This document shows, in pieces, positions 21,987 to 30,680 of a DNA stretch of 64,000 bases. A program made the position numbers and the translations under genes. This DNA comes from Panacagrimonas sp052389915 (GTDB lineage Bacteria; Pseudomonadota; Gammaproteobacteria; Nevskiales; Nevskiaceae): NCBI GenBank assembly GCA_052389915.1, contig JBQTHL010000015.1:80830-144829 (forward strand). The letters run 5' to 3'. The notes beneath the pieces were generated by a model, which was given only the letters and a program-made list of their open reading frames with translations, did no database searches and had not been told where the DNA came from. The stretch's first letter is position 1, and every line of letters starts with the position of its first letter.

Positions 21987-22725
21987 GGCGGCTGCCGAAA
22001 CGGTGATCGAGGTCGAAGGGCTGGCCAAGTCCTTCGGCAAGCGCGCAGCGGTCAGGGGCCTGAGCCTGAAAGTCAGGCGCGGAGAAATCTTCGGCTTTCT
22101 CGGCCCCAACGGCAGCGGCAAGACCACCTCGATCCGCATGCTCTGCGGCCTGCTCACGCCGGACGCGGGTCGCGGCCAGTGCCTGGGTCGCGACCTGCTG
22201 AAGGAATCGCGCGCGATCCGCCGCGAGGTCGGCTACATGACGCAGCGCTTCGGCTGGTACGAAGATCTCTCCGTGCGCGAAAACTTGGAGTTCGTCGCGC
22301 GCATGTACGAGGTCCCTGATCTCGACGCTGTGGTCTCGCGCACCATCGCCGAGCTCGGACTCGAAGCCCGGCAGGACCAGCTCGTCGGCGGCTTGTCCGG
22401 CGGCTGGAAACAGCGGCTGGCGCTCGCCGCGTGCCTGATGCATGGCCCGCGTTTGTTGTTGCTGGACGAGCCCACGGCCGGCGTCGATCCGCAGGCGAGG
22501 CGCGAGTTCTGGGATCAGATCCAGCGGCTCGCGGCCGCAGGGGTGACGGTGCTGGTGAGCACGCACTACATGGACGAGGCCGAGCGCTGCACGCGCCTGG
22601 GTTACATCGCCTTCGGCGAAATGCTGGCGGAAGGTACGGCCGACGAGTTGCGCGCACAGTTCGGCGTGGAGCGGCTGGAGGACGTGTTCATCCGCGTGAT
22701 GCAAGGCAAGGCCGATCCGCGATGA
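21961..22725 (+). CDS. ABC transporter ATP-binding protein
   Basis: Up to 254 residues. Walker A GPNGSGKTTS, Q-loop MTQRF, signature LSGGWKQR, Walker B LLLLDEPTAGVD and H-loop STHYMDEAE are all present, so it should hydrolyse ATP. It energises export with the ABC-2 permease that follows (ATGA overlap). The start is unsure: TTG at 21961 lies within the adaptor's last codons; GTG at 21979 is an alternative. A repeat has disturbed the upstream end, and translational coupling with the adaptor stop at 21986 is likely. Confidence 0.92.
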   Translation: MSRDPQVARAAAETVIEVEGLAKSFGKRAAVRGLSLKVRRGEIFGFLGPNGSGKTTSIRMLCGLLTPDAGRGQCLGRDLLKESRAIRREVGYMTQRFGWYEDLSVRENLEFVARMYEVPDLDAVVSRTIAELGLEARQDQLVGGLSGGWKQRLALAACLMHGPRLLLLDEPTAGVDPQARREFWDQIQRLAAAGVTVLVSTHYMDEAERCTRLGYIAFGEMLAEGTADELRAQFGVERLEDVFIRVMQGKADPR

Positions 22726-23867
22726 GCTTCTGGTCCCGTTATTGGTCTTGGGCTCGATTCTTCGCGGTGGTGCGCAAGGAGCTGATCCAGTTGCGGCGCG
22801 ACCGTCTGACCTTCGCGATGATGGTCGGCATTCCGCTGGTGCAGCTCCTGCTGTTCGGCTACGCCATCAACAACGATCCCAAACGCCTGCCCACCGCGGT
22901 GGTCGACGCGGATCGCACGGAGATCAGTCGCAGCCTGATTGCGGCAGCGCAGAACTCGGCTTACTTCCACATCACCCGGACCGGTGAGAGCCTGAGCGAA
23001 GCCGACCGGCTGGTGGAACGCGGCGAGGTGCAGTTCGTGCTGCACGTGCCGGCCGGATTCACGCGCAGACTGATCCGCGGCGAGCGGCCGGCGCTGCTGG
23101 TCGAAGCCGACGCCAGCGATCCCGCCGCCGGCAGCAACGCGCTCGCCGCGCTGGAGCCGCTGCTGCGTTCGGCCTTGCGATACGACCTGGTCGGACCGCT
23201 CGCCTCGCTCGCCGCGCAACCCGGCCCGCTGGAGTTGCGCGTGCATCGTCGCTTCAACCCGGAGGGCATCAGTGCCTACAACATCGTGCCGGGCCTGATG
23301 GGCGTGATTCTGACCATGACCATGATGATCATGACCGCGCTCGCAGTCACCCGCGAAGTCGAGCGCGGCACCATGGAAAACCTGCTGGCCACGCCGGTGC
23401 GGCCGCTGGAAGTGATGCTCGGGAAAATCCTGCCTTACGTCGCCATCGGCAATGTGCAGATCGTGCTGATTCTGCTGGCCGCCGCGTATCTGTTCGAGGT
23501 GCCGCTGGTGGGCAGCCTGATCCTGCTGCTCGTGCTGGCGCAGGCCTTCATTCTGGCCAACCTCGCCATCGGCATCACCATCTCCACCGTCGCGCAGAAC
23601 CAGATGCAGGCGATGCAGATGGGCTTCTTCTTTTTCCTGCCCTCGATCCTGCTCTCGGGCTTCATGTTCCCGTTCCGAGGGATGCCGGACTGGGCTCAGG
23701 TGATCGGCAACCTGCTGCCGCTGACACACTTTCTGCGCGTGGTGCGCGGGATTCTGCTCAAGGGCAACGGCATCGCGGAGGTGTGGCCGCACCTGTGGCC
23801 GCTGCTCGTATTCATTGCGGTGGTACTGGCACTCGGCTTGAGCCGTTTCCGGCGTACGCTCGACTGA
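22722..23867 (+). CDS. ABC-2 type exporter permease
   Basis: A 381-residue inner-membrane protein: one N-terminal helix (LTFAMMVGIPLVQLLLFGYAI), a large periplasmic domain (about 50-175) and five C-terminal helices from VPGLMGVILTMTMMIMTALAV onward, the YbhS/YhhJ layout. REVERGTMENLLATPVRP is the conserved cytoplasmic loop. With the adaptor and ATPase it forms a tripartite exporter; the substrate is unknown. Its 3' end overlaps the convergent acyltransferase gene by 56 bp. Confidence 0.92.
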   Translation: MSFWSRYWSWARFFAVVRKELIQLRRDRLTFAMMVGIPLVQLLLFGYAINNDPKRLPTAVVDADRTEISRSLIAAAQNSAYFHITRTGESLSEADRLVERGEVQFVLHVPAGFTRRLIRGERPALLVEADASDPAAGSNALAALEPLLRSALRYDLVGPLASLAAQPGPLELRVHRRFNPEGISAYNIVPGLMGVILTMTMMIMTALAVTREVERGTMENLLATPVRPLEVMLGKILPYVAIGNVQIVLILLAAAYLFEVPLVGSLILLLVLAQAFILANLAIGITISTVAQNQMQAMQMGFFFFLPSILLSGFMFPFRGMPDWAQVIGNLLPLTHFLRVVRGILLKGNGIAEVWPHLWPLLVFIAVVLALGLSRFRRTLD

Positions 23868-25260
23868 GCTTGACCACGACCGCTTGCGCGGCGGGCGCCG
23901 AGAGTTGCTCCAGCTCTACGAGTCCAGCTTCCAGATAGTCGATGAAGTGCTGCACGCTGGGCAGGGTGCGCCGGCAGGCGAGAATGCCAAAGTCGATCCA
24001 GTCTCCGCGACGGCCGGTCAGGCTGATGTTCAGGGCCATGCCGTCGGTCAGCACCGACACCGGATACATGCCGTCCACGCGGCAGCCCTGCCAGTACATC
24101 TGCTGGCGCGGGCCGGGCACGTTGGAGATGATCAGGTTGAACGGCAGCGGAGCGTCGCGGCGGCCGATGAGCAGGTTGAGCATTCCCGGCGCGGTCATCG
24201 TCAGCGAGTAGGCCAGAACCTCGGCGGGCTTCATCGCCATGAAGCGGCGCTTGGCGCGGTCCACCGACCCGGTGATGGCGTGCAGGCGCGCCAGCGGATC
24301 GGCCAGATGGGTTCCGAGATTGGCCAGCAGGAGCGCGATCTGGTTTCCCGTTTCGCTGTGATCGCGGCGCATGGATACCGGCACCATCGCGATCAGCGGT
24401 TTGGACGGCAGCGCGTCCAGATCCAGCAGGTAGCGGCGCAGCGCGGCGGCACACATCGCCAGCACGACGTCGTTGGTGGTACAGCCCTGCGCGGCGGCCA
24501 CCGCCCTGACTCGAATGAGCGAGTACGACTGCGCGGCATAGCGCCGCGAGGCGCTGATGCGCTGGTTGAGGATGGATGGCGGCGCGTCGAGGCCGCCGAC
24601 GAAGTCCGGGCTTTTCGCAAGCCATTCCTGCCGCGAGGCGTGCAATTCGCGCACCACCACGGGCACGCTGGCGACGGCGCCGCGCACGATGTTGGCCAGC
24701 ATGGCGAGGCCTTTCACCGGCGCATCGAGCGCGTGCTGACGGCGACTGCGCCCGCGCGGAGCAATCGCCCAGGGCGGCGCGAGTTGCTCCTCGGGGTCCG
24801 CCGACATGGACTTGAGCATCAGGCGCGTGCCCGCGATTCCATCGGCAACCGCGTGATGCATCTTCGAGTAGGTGGCGATGCGTCCGCCCTCGAGCCCTTC
24901 GATGAGATAAAGGCGCCAAAGCGGATACGCCCGGTCCAGGTGGCTCGCGTGCATACGCGACACCATCGCCAGCAGTTGCTTGATCCCACCGGGCTTGGGC
25001 AGCGACAGGTGGATGACATGCTGGTCGATGTCGAACTCCGGATCCTCCACCCAGTAGGCGGCGCCGAGCCGGCTTTCCAGTCGCTGGTTGAACGGCGGCA
25101 GCGGCGCCGCATACGAGCGCAGGCGCTCGACCAGCTTCTGCACGAAATCCGGCGGCGCGTCCGGCGGGGGCGTCAGCAGATTGAGGTAGGCGACGTGCAG
25201 CGGCTGGTTGCGCTTCTCCAGGGAGATGAACCCCAGGTCCAGCCCGTTGAGGCGTTTCAT
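23812..25260 (-). CDS. WS/DGAT wax ester synthase / diacylglycerol acyltransferase family
   Basis: A 482-residue acyltransferase. The catalytic HHxxxDG motif is HHAVADG at residues 135-141; the family opening MKRLNGLDLGFISLE, NVPGPRQQMYWQG and the DUF1298 C-terminal half are present. It transfers acyl groups from acyl-CoA to fatty alcohols or diacylglycerol to make storage lipid, at the membrane or lipid inclusions. The ATG at 25260 has GGAG upstream. The 3' end lies antisense within the exporter permease gene. The presence of such genes suggests neutral-lipid storage. Confidence 0.92.
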   Translation of the reverse strand: MKRLNGLDLGFISLEKRNQPLHVAYLNLLTPPPDAPPDFVQKLVERLRSYAAPLPPFNQRLESRLGAAYWVEDPEFDIDQHVIHLSLPKPGGIKQLLAMVSRMHASHLDRAYPLWRLYLIEGLEGGRIATYSKMHHAVADGIAGTRLMLKSMSADPEEQLAPPWAIAPRGRSRRQHALDAPVKGLAMLANIVRGAVASVPVVVRELHASRQEWLAKSPDFVGGLDAPPSILNQRISASRRYAAQSYSLIRVRAVAAAQGCTTNDVVLAMCAAALRRYLLDLDALPSKPLIAMVPVSMRRDHSETGNQIALLLANLGTHLADPLARLHAITGSVDRAKRRFMAMKPAEVLAYSLTMTAPGMLNLLIGRRDAPLPFNLIISNVPGPRQQMYWQGCRVDGMYPVSVLTDGMALNISLTGRRGDWIDFGILACRRTLPSVQHFIDYLEAGLVELEQLSAPAAQAVVVKLSRAYAGNGSSRVPVPPQ

Positions 25261-25405
25261 TTCGACTCCGTTGGCGAACATACGCGCACCCACTGAAGCG
25301 AATGCCATGCCATTGTCCGGAGGGCGCCCGCCGCGCGCCAGAGAAGTTTCCGTGACGACGCTGCGGCCCCGGCAGATGCGGGGCCGCAGCGTTTGCGGCG
25401 CAGTC

Positions 25406-26497
25406 TCAATCGACAATCGGCTCGGCCAGCGGCGAGGCGACATCGTCCACGAACACCTTCAGCACCTGAAAGTGTTGCGGCAGCAGCAGCCCCAGCACCG
25501 GCGCGTGGTTGGTCACCAGCAGATTGCCCTTGCCGTCGAACGCGATGTTGGCCGGGCCGTCGTAGGGTCCGAGCGGAGACAGCAGCGGATTACCCAGCCG
25601 CGCCGACTCGGTGCCGTCGGAATTCAGGATCGAGATGCCCGAGCTGCCCGGCAGCGCGAGCGCCACGTAGAGCTTGCCGGAGGCTCCGAAAGCGATGCCG
25701 TCCGGCCCAACCGGCAGCAGGTAGTGATGGAACACTTCGAGCTGGTCCTTGGTCGGCTTGTTCACCAGCGGCAGGGTGTAGATGTAGCCCTGGCCCAGCA
25801 GGTTAAGCGTCACCGTGAAGAACACCTTGCTTCGATCCGGCGAGATGCGGATGCCGTTGACGCCGATGTAAGGCGAGGCCAGCCGCGTGTCCTGGAACCA
25901 GACCTGCGGCGCGCCGCCGCCCGGGGGAATGCGCCAGATCGTGGCTTGCAGCGAATCGGTGACGTACAGATTGCCGTCGTCGTCGAAGGCCAGGTCGTTG
26001 GGTAGCGAAGGCAGGTTCAAGGGCGTGGGCGAGCAGGGCTTCTTGCCCAGGCCCAGCAAGCAGACGGGCAGATTGGGATAAGGCGGCGTGTACGAGGTCT
26101 GCGCCTCGGTGTTGAGATCGATGCGGAACGTGCCGAGCTGGTTGTTCAGCACCACCAGCTTGCCGAGGCCGTCGAACGTCAGGCAGGAATTGGCGTGTTC
26201 CGCGCCCAGCACCTGTTCGCCCTGGGTCACCAGGGTACGCAGCAGGGTGCCGTCGTTGGCGTCGTACTCGAACACGCGCGAAGGCTTGTTGTTGAGCGCG
26301 GTGCCGAGCGTGGCAGGCCCGGCGACGTAGACCTTGTCGTCGCGCACCGCGATGCCTTCGGGAAATCCGTTGGGAATCGGCACCTGCGCCAGTACCGACA
26401 CGTCCCCGAACTGCGCGGCGGGAGCGGCGACGGAAAACGCCAGCAGTGCGCCGGCGACGGCGGACAGGGATTTGAGGGGCTTCGCTTGTCGGGTCAT
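25406..26497 (-). CDS. Secreted SMP-30/gluconolactonase-like beta-propeller protein
   Basis: A 363-residue protein with a signal peptide (hydrophobic 10-27, cleavage near APA-AQ) and propeller repeats such as FPEGIAVRDDKVYV, LPNDLAFDDDGNLYVTDSL, VNGIRISPDRSKVFF and GPANIAFDGKGNLLVTNH. These acid-rich loops resemble SMP-30/gluconolactonase or NHL repeats. Enzymatic activity is not certain; a structural or lactonase role is possible. It has a good GGAGAG site and lies 145 bp upstream of the acyltransferase on the same strand. Confidence 0.8.
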   Translation of the reverse strand: MTRQAKPLKSLSAVAGALLAFSVAAPAAQFGDVSVLAQVPIPNGFPEGIAVRDDKVYVAGPATLGTALNNKPSRVFEYDANDGTLLRTLVTQGEQVLGAEHANSCLTFDGLGKLVVLNNQLGTFRIDLNTEAQTSYTPPYPNLPVCLLGLGKKPCSPTPLNLPSLPNDLAFDDDGNLYVTDSLQATIWRIPPGGGAPQVWFQDTRLASPYIGVNGIRISPDRSKVFFTVTLNLLGQGYIYTLPLVNKPTKDQLEVFHHYLLPVGPDGIAFGASGKLYVALALPGSSGISILNSDGTESARLGNPLLSPLGPYDGPANIAFDGKGNLLVTNHAPVLGLLLPQHFQVLKVFVDDVASPLAEPIVD

Positions 26498-26749
26498 GAG
26501 ATCTCTCCTTGGGGACCGGGGTGGCCGGGACTTCGGCCTGACCACACGATATTCGCGGCTTGTTTCCGCCGTGATTCCAAACACTGAAATTTGATGTCAG
26601 GACGATGTCGGAGAGCGCAGGTTCCGGATGGGCAACGTTCGGGGACCGTTCATCGCATGACACCCCGGCCCCTATTTTTCTGTACCCCCTGCGCTGCTAC
26701 TTTCCGCGGCCGTTTAACCAAACCGTCACGGAATCGCAAAACACCTGTC

Positions 26750-27655
26750 ATGGAAATGTGTTGGTCCGCCGGCAGCGCCTGCGTCAATGGCCTGCAACTG
26801 CACTGGGAAGAAACCGGACCGGCCCATGGCGAACCCGTGCTGCTGGTCATGGGCCTGGGTGGCCAGCTCATTCACTGGCCGGATCGCCTGGCCTCCGCGC
26901 TGGTGTGGCACGGCTTCCGCGTGATCCGCTTCGACAATCGCGACAGCGGCCTGTCCGGCGACTCCGATCGCGGCATGCGCATCAATATCGCCCGCGAGTG
27001 GCTGCGTTCGCGCTTCGGCCTGCCCGTACAAGCCAACTACACCTTGCACGATATGGCGGACGACGCCATCGGTCTGCTCGACACGCTCGGCATCGACAAG
27101 GCGCACCTGGTCGGCGCCTCGATGGGTGGGATGATTGCGCAGATCATGGCCGGCGCTTACCCGCGCCGCGTGCGCAGCCTGACCTCGATCATGTCCAGCA
27201 CCAACCACCCGAAGCTGCCGCCCGCGCGCTTCGATGTGTTGCTGCGCATGGCCGGAGTCGGGCCGCGTCCGAAGACGCGCGAGCAGGTGATCGAGCGCTC
27301 CACGCAGATGCTGCGTCGCGTCGGCAGCCCGGGCTTTCCCACCCCCATCGAATATCGCGCGAACCTGGCCGGCCGCGCTTACGACCGCGCATTTCGCCCG
27401 GCCGGTCATCTGCGCCAGACCCACGCAATACTCGCCACTGGCAGCTTCGAACAACTGCTGCCGCAGATTGTGGCGCCCACCCAGATCATTCACGGCCTGT
27501 CCGACCCGCTGCTGCGCCCGGCCTGCGGCCAGCGCAGCGCCAGCCTCATCCGCGGCTCGAAGTTGGAACTGATACCCGGCATGGGCCACGACATGGCACC
27601 GAGCCTGATGCCGCGCTGGGCGGAACTGGTTTCGGCCAACGCGGCGCGGGCCTAG
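26750..27655 (+). CDS. Alpha/beta hydrolase (paralogue B)
   Basis: A 301-residue hydrolase with nucleophile GASMGGM, RFDNRDSGLSGDSDRG and terminal GMGHD histidine. It is closely related along its whole length to paralogue A at 18998-19906. The start at ATG 26750 follows homology; no clear ribosome-binding site is seen, and the frame stays open upstream to 26591. It is divergent from the SMP-30-like gene. Function is as for the paralogue: unspecified esterase or C-C hydrolase. Confidence 0.87.
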   Translation: MEMCWSAGSACVNGLQLHWEETGPAHGEPVLLVMGLGGQLIHWPDRLASALVWHGFRVIRFDNRDSGLSGDSDRGMRINIAREWLRSRFGLPVQANYTLHDMADDAIGLLDTLGIDKAHLVGASMGGMIAQIMAGAYPRRVRSLTSIMSSTNHPKLPPARFDVLLRMAGVGPRPKTREQVIERSTQMLRRVGSPGFPTPIEYRANLAGRAYDRAFRPAGHLRQTHAILATGSFEQLLPQIVAPTQIIHGLSDPLLRPACGQRSASLIRGSKLELIPGMGHDMAPSLMPRWAELVSANAARA

Positions 27656-27732
27656 GAATGTTCTGCACAGGCCCGGTCGGGGCTCAAGCCCCTTCCATTA
27701 ACCAAGGATCACGCGACACCTTGGCCTGGGAT

Positions 27733-27807
27733 GGTGGATGCGCCTCGCTTATCCACCCTACAGGCCGGCGCAGCGCAGGGTGGATAAGCGCCCAGCGCAT
27801 CCACCGC
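27733..27807. repeat. GGTGGATGCGC..TTATCCACC palindromic repeat
   Basis: GGTGGATGCGCctcGCTTATCCACCCTA is faced by AGGGTGGATAAGCgccCAGCGCATCCACC. It is another dispersed palindrome family and lies between hydrolase B and the histidine phosphatase. Nothing else is seen in 27656-27873. Confidence 0.85.
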
Positions 27808-27873
27808 TGACGGCATGGCCAGAGAGCACCCGTTTGTTCCGCGATAACCGCCGTAACCGCTCGCTGCCCGCTT

Positions 27874-28548
27874 CTACACGCGGCTCAGCAAGTCGTCCGG
27901 CAAATGCGTGCTGGCGTTGAACGAAACGAGCGCGGGCACGCGCCCTGCCGAAAACGCCAACTCGGTCAGCGAGGCGTTGTGCACCGCCCGCATGAACCCG
28001 GCCATCGCCGTATCCGGCACCTCCAGCACGATGGCCACCACAGCAGCGATGACGCCAGCGGACGTCACCGCAATCAGGTTTTGTCCAGGCGCAGACGATC
28101 CGGTGGCGCGTGACAGCCACCCGGCGACGGTCGCGCGAAACGTCCGCACATCTGGCACCCCGTCGATGAGCACGCGACCCTCGACCCAGGCATCGATCTC
28201 GACGGAATAAGCGCGCACCGACTCGACGTGGCTGACTGCGCCTTCGCCGCGCAGCTTCAGCTTCTGGCGCTTCTCGGCCGACGCCAGAATGTGCTGGCCT
28301 TCTGCGAATTCGTCGAGCGCAGGCTCCGACTCGATCTGCCGGTCCAGCCCCAGCGGCTCCAGCGCATAGCGCGCTGTGAGCCGGTGACGCTCGCGCGGTC
28401 CGACCCAGACCCGGCTGAAGCGTCGGCCGCGCTCAAGGAAATGCCGCCCCACCGCTTGAGCCTGGGCCCGGCCCAGGTCGGACAAGCTGTCGTAGCGCTC
28501 GGCGCCGAAAGCGGCCTGACCGTGACGCAGAAGAACGAGCGTGCTCAT
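27874..28548 (-). CDS. Histidine phosphatase (phosphoglycerate mutase-like) family protein
   Basis: A 224-residue protein opening MSTLVLLRHGQAAFGAERYDSLSDLGRAQA; RHGQ carries the catalytic phospho-histidine of the superfamily. The usual second histidine context appears as AVTSAGVIAA, where many members have a TH/SHGG motif; this suggests altered or lost activity at that position. The substrate is unknown. It is divergent from the TlpA-like gene and converges with hydrolase B across a repeat. Confidence 0.85.
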   Translation of the reverse strand: MSTLVLLRHGQAAFGAERYDSLSDLGRAQAQAVGRHFLERGRRFSRVWVGPRERHRLTARYALEPLGLDRQIESEPALDEFAEGQHILASAEKRQKLKLRGEGAVSHVESVRAYSVEIDAWVEGRVLIDGVPDVRTFRATVAGWLSRATGSSAPGQNLIAVTSAGVIAAVVAIVLEVPDTAMAGFMRAVHNASLTELAFSAGRVPALVSFNASTHLPDDLLSRV

Positions 28549-28631
28549 GAAGAGGTGCCGTCACACATATTTTTGAGGGGATGTTCCGTTCCGCCCTTTT
28601 CGCGCAGCGCCGAACCGCGTTAGGGTGGGCG

Positions 28632-29240
28632 ATGAATTCTCCACGCCCCTGCTTCATGAAGCGAATATCCGCGGTGATCGGCGCCATGTCCTTGGCCCTC
28701 CTCCCCGTGCTGACGACGCAGGCCGCAGACGCTCCGCCACCGCCCGCGAAAACCGAGCTGATTCCCTTCGGTTCCGTCGCGCCCGAGATCAAGGGCCTGA
28801 TTCTCAACGGCGCGCCCGGCACCAAGTTGTCGCAATACCGCGGCCGGGTGGTGGTGGTGGATTTCTGGGCGTCCTGGTGCGGCCCCTGCCTGCTGGCCAT
28901 GCCCGAGCTCAACCGCATGCGCCGCGAGATCGCGCAACTGGGCTGGGGCGATCGCTTCGAGATCGTGGGCGTGAACGTCGATAACGACATCCCCAAGGCG
29001 CGGCGATTCCTGGAAGAAATAAAAGTCGAGTACCCGGTGATCGGCGATCCCATCGGCATCATCATGCGCAGTTACGGCCCCTGGAAACTGCCGGCCACGT
29101 TTCTGCTCGACCCCGAAGGCAAGGTCCACATGATCTGGCTCGGCTACGCCGACTACTTCGGCGACGACATCAAGAAAATGGCGATCGAGGTGCTGCAACA
29201 AACCGGCGCACCCAAACCGCCAACAGCGGCGCCCGGATAG
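28632..29240 (+). CDS. TlpA-like periplasmic thiol-disulfide oxidoreductase
   Basis: About 202 residues. A signal peptide (MKRISAVIGAMSLALLPVLTTQAADA from the internal ATG at 28656) is followed by a thioredoxin-fold domain with active site WCGPC near residue 83 and cis-proline KLPATFLLD. It reduces or oxidises periplasmic disulfides, for example in cytochrome c maturation. ATG 28632 has a weak AGGG site; ATG 28656 gives the cleaner signal peptide. It ends 3 bp from the convergent ATP-grasp gene. Confidence 0.9.
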   Translation: MNSPRPCFMKRISAVIGAMSLALLPVLTTQAADAPPPPAKTELIPFGSVAPEIKGLILNGAPGTKLSQYRGRVVVVDFWASWCGPCLLAMPELNRMRREIAQLGWGDRFEIVGVNVDNDIPKARRFLEEIKVEYPVIGDPIGIIMRSYGPWKLPATFLLDPEGKVHMIWLGYADYFGDDIKKMAIEVLQQTGAPKPPTAAPG

Positions 29241-29243
29241 AAC

Positions 29244-30257
29244 CTATGCCTCTTCGGGGCGAAAAATTCTCTTCGCTCGCAGGTGGTAAAACGCCTCCCG
29301 CGCGAAGCACGACACCAGGTCGGGATAGGTTTTCCATCGTTGCAACCGCGCGCGGCCGCGGACCGGGGACAACGCGTCGAGATTTCGCCAGGCCTGTTCG
29401 ATCTGCCTGCACGCGAGCCGGTGATGGTCCGATCTGGGCCCCCACCATTGGCTGGGACGAAAGATCACCGGGTTGGTGTTGATCTCCCAGACCTGCGGCC
29501 TGCCGTTCACCAGGCTGTAATCGACTCTTCCGTACTGGATGCCGGCCAGTTCGAACACCTGCCGCAGCGCCTCTTCGTGCGGGTTGGTTTTCAGGTAGGT
29601 GCGCTCCTGCTCGAGCAGTGCGGGGGACACGCGCTGCGCTTCCTTGATGACCCATTGTTCGCTGAAGAACACGTGGCGCGGAACGATCGCTTCGCCGATG
29701 CAGAAGGCGGCGAACTTGTGACGCAGACCCGAAGCGTCTGCGGTTTCGCAGAATTCCGTGACGATCCAGCCGTTCATGGAACGGCCCCGCCGTCTCAGCT
29801 CGTCAATCTGCTTTCCCAGCGCATCGGCGCTGGTCAACAGGGGCGACCGGCTTCCCCGATGATCGTTGGCGCGACGCAGGAAAACCGGAAACTTCAACTG
29901 CTCCATGCGGAATTTGTCGACCGCAAACGACCTGAACCGGTTGATCCCCCGGGAGTACAACAGGCGGTGCAGCGGCAGCCTTTTCAGGGACCGGGAAGGG
30001 TGGTTGAGAACCGGCCCGCGCTCGCTCAGGAAGGCGTGGAGGGCAGCGGCCTGGCTGGCGGTGTTGCCCGACAGGAATTCGATATCGGTGAATACATGCA
30101 GCGCCTTCGGAAGGCGCGCCCATTGTTCGGGGCCGAGCGCCACCCAGTCTTTGTAGCAATAGAGAAGGCTGGCCCTTTCGAAATCCGATCCCAGGGTGGC
30201 TGCCATGCAGAAGCTGATGGGGCGACTGTTGTGCCGGGTCGTCCAGAAGACGATCAC
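29244..30257 (-). CDS. ATP-grasp-fold protein of unknown function
   Basis: About 337 residues. FPVFLRRANDHRGSRSPLL and the closing YGRVDYSLVNGRPQVWEINTNPVI are the ATP- and Mg-binding parts of an ATP-grasp ligase; the EINTNP motif is typical. Such enzymes join a carboxylate to an amine or thiol through an acyl phosphate; no substrate is known for this group. The GTG at 30257 overlaps the NTF2-like gene stop (GTGA), which favours this start over the longer open frame. It is the third gene of a possible operon with fabH and the NTF2-like gene. Confidence 0.7.
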   Translation of the reverse strand: MIVFWTTRHNSRPISFCMAATLGSDFERASLLYCYKDWVALGPEQWARLPKALHVFTDIEFLSGNTASQAAALHAFLSERGPVLNHPSRSLKRLPLHRLLYSRGINRFRSFAVDKFRMEQLKFPVFLRRANDHRGSRSPLLTSADALGKQIDELRRRGRSMNGWIVTEFCETADASGLRHKFAAFCIGEAIVPRHVFFSEQWVIKEAQRVSPALLEQERTYLKTNPHEEALRQVFELAGIQYGRVDYSLVNGRPQVWEINTNPVIFRPSQWWGPRSDHHRLACRQIEQAWRNLDALSPVRGRARLQRWKTYPDLVSCFAREAFYHLRAKRIFRPEEA

Positions 30258-30658
30258 GACGAGCCGCCGCTTCCTTCCATCGACGGAGAAAGAGAGAAAT
30301 GGCTGTGCACAGCCTTCCACTCCGCTCCGGCCTCGTGGCGTTGAAGGACGAGGGTCGATCGTCCACGCCTGAGTTCGAAAGTTCGCGCGGACTCCGACGT
30401 CCACAGCGCATTGACCACGGCCATCGTCCGGTCGGCTCCGAGCAGGATGCGAGTGTCCTTGTCCGAGAAGCGGAAGTCGCGGGTCACGGGCCAGACCTTT
30501 TCCCACTGTGCAGTTCGAAGTGCGGCCAGGCCATCGACAACTTCGATCACGGTGCCGAAAGAGAACACCCGGTCGTCGAACAGAGTTTCTCCCTCGACGA
30601 AATTCTGCGAGCGAACCGATTCGGCAAATCGATCCAGCCAGGCTTTCACCGTGTCCAT
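30254..30658 (-). CDS. NTF2/SnoaL-like small protein
   Basis: A 134-residue cone-shaped alpha+beta protein of the NTF2-like superfamily: MDTVKAWLDRFAESVRSQNF helix, DRVFSFGTVIEVVDGLAAL, and terminal strands ending WKAVHSHFSLSP. Members are enzymes (isomerases, dehydratases) or binding proteins; the catalytic set cannot be assigned. It sits 22 bp after fabH and overlaps the ATP-grasp start by 4 bp. No Shine-Dalgarno sequence is obvious. Confidence 0.8.
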   Translation of the reverse strand: MDTVKAWLDRFAESVRSQNFVEGETLFDDRVFSFGTVIEVVDGLAALRTAQWEKVWPVTRDFRFSDKDTRILLGADRTMAVVNALWTSESARTFELRRGRSTLVLQRHEAGAEWKAVHSHFSLSPSMEGSGGSS

Positions 30659-30680
30659 CTCGAGGAGGACCCGGCCGGCT

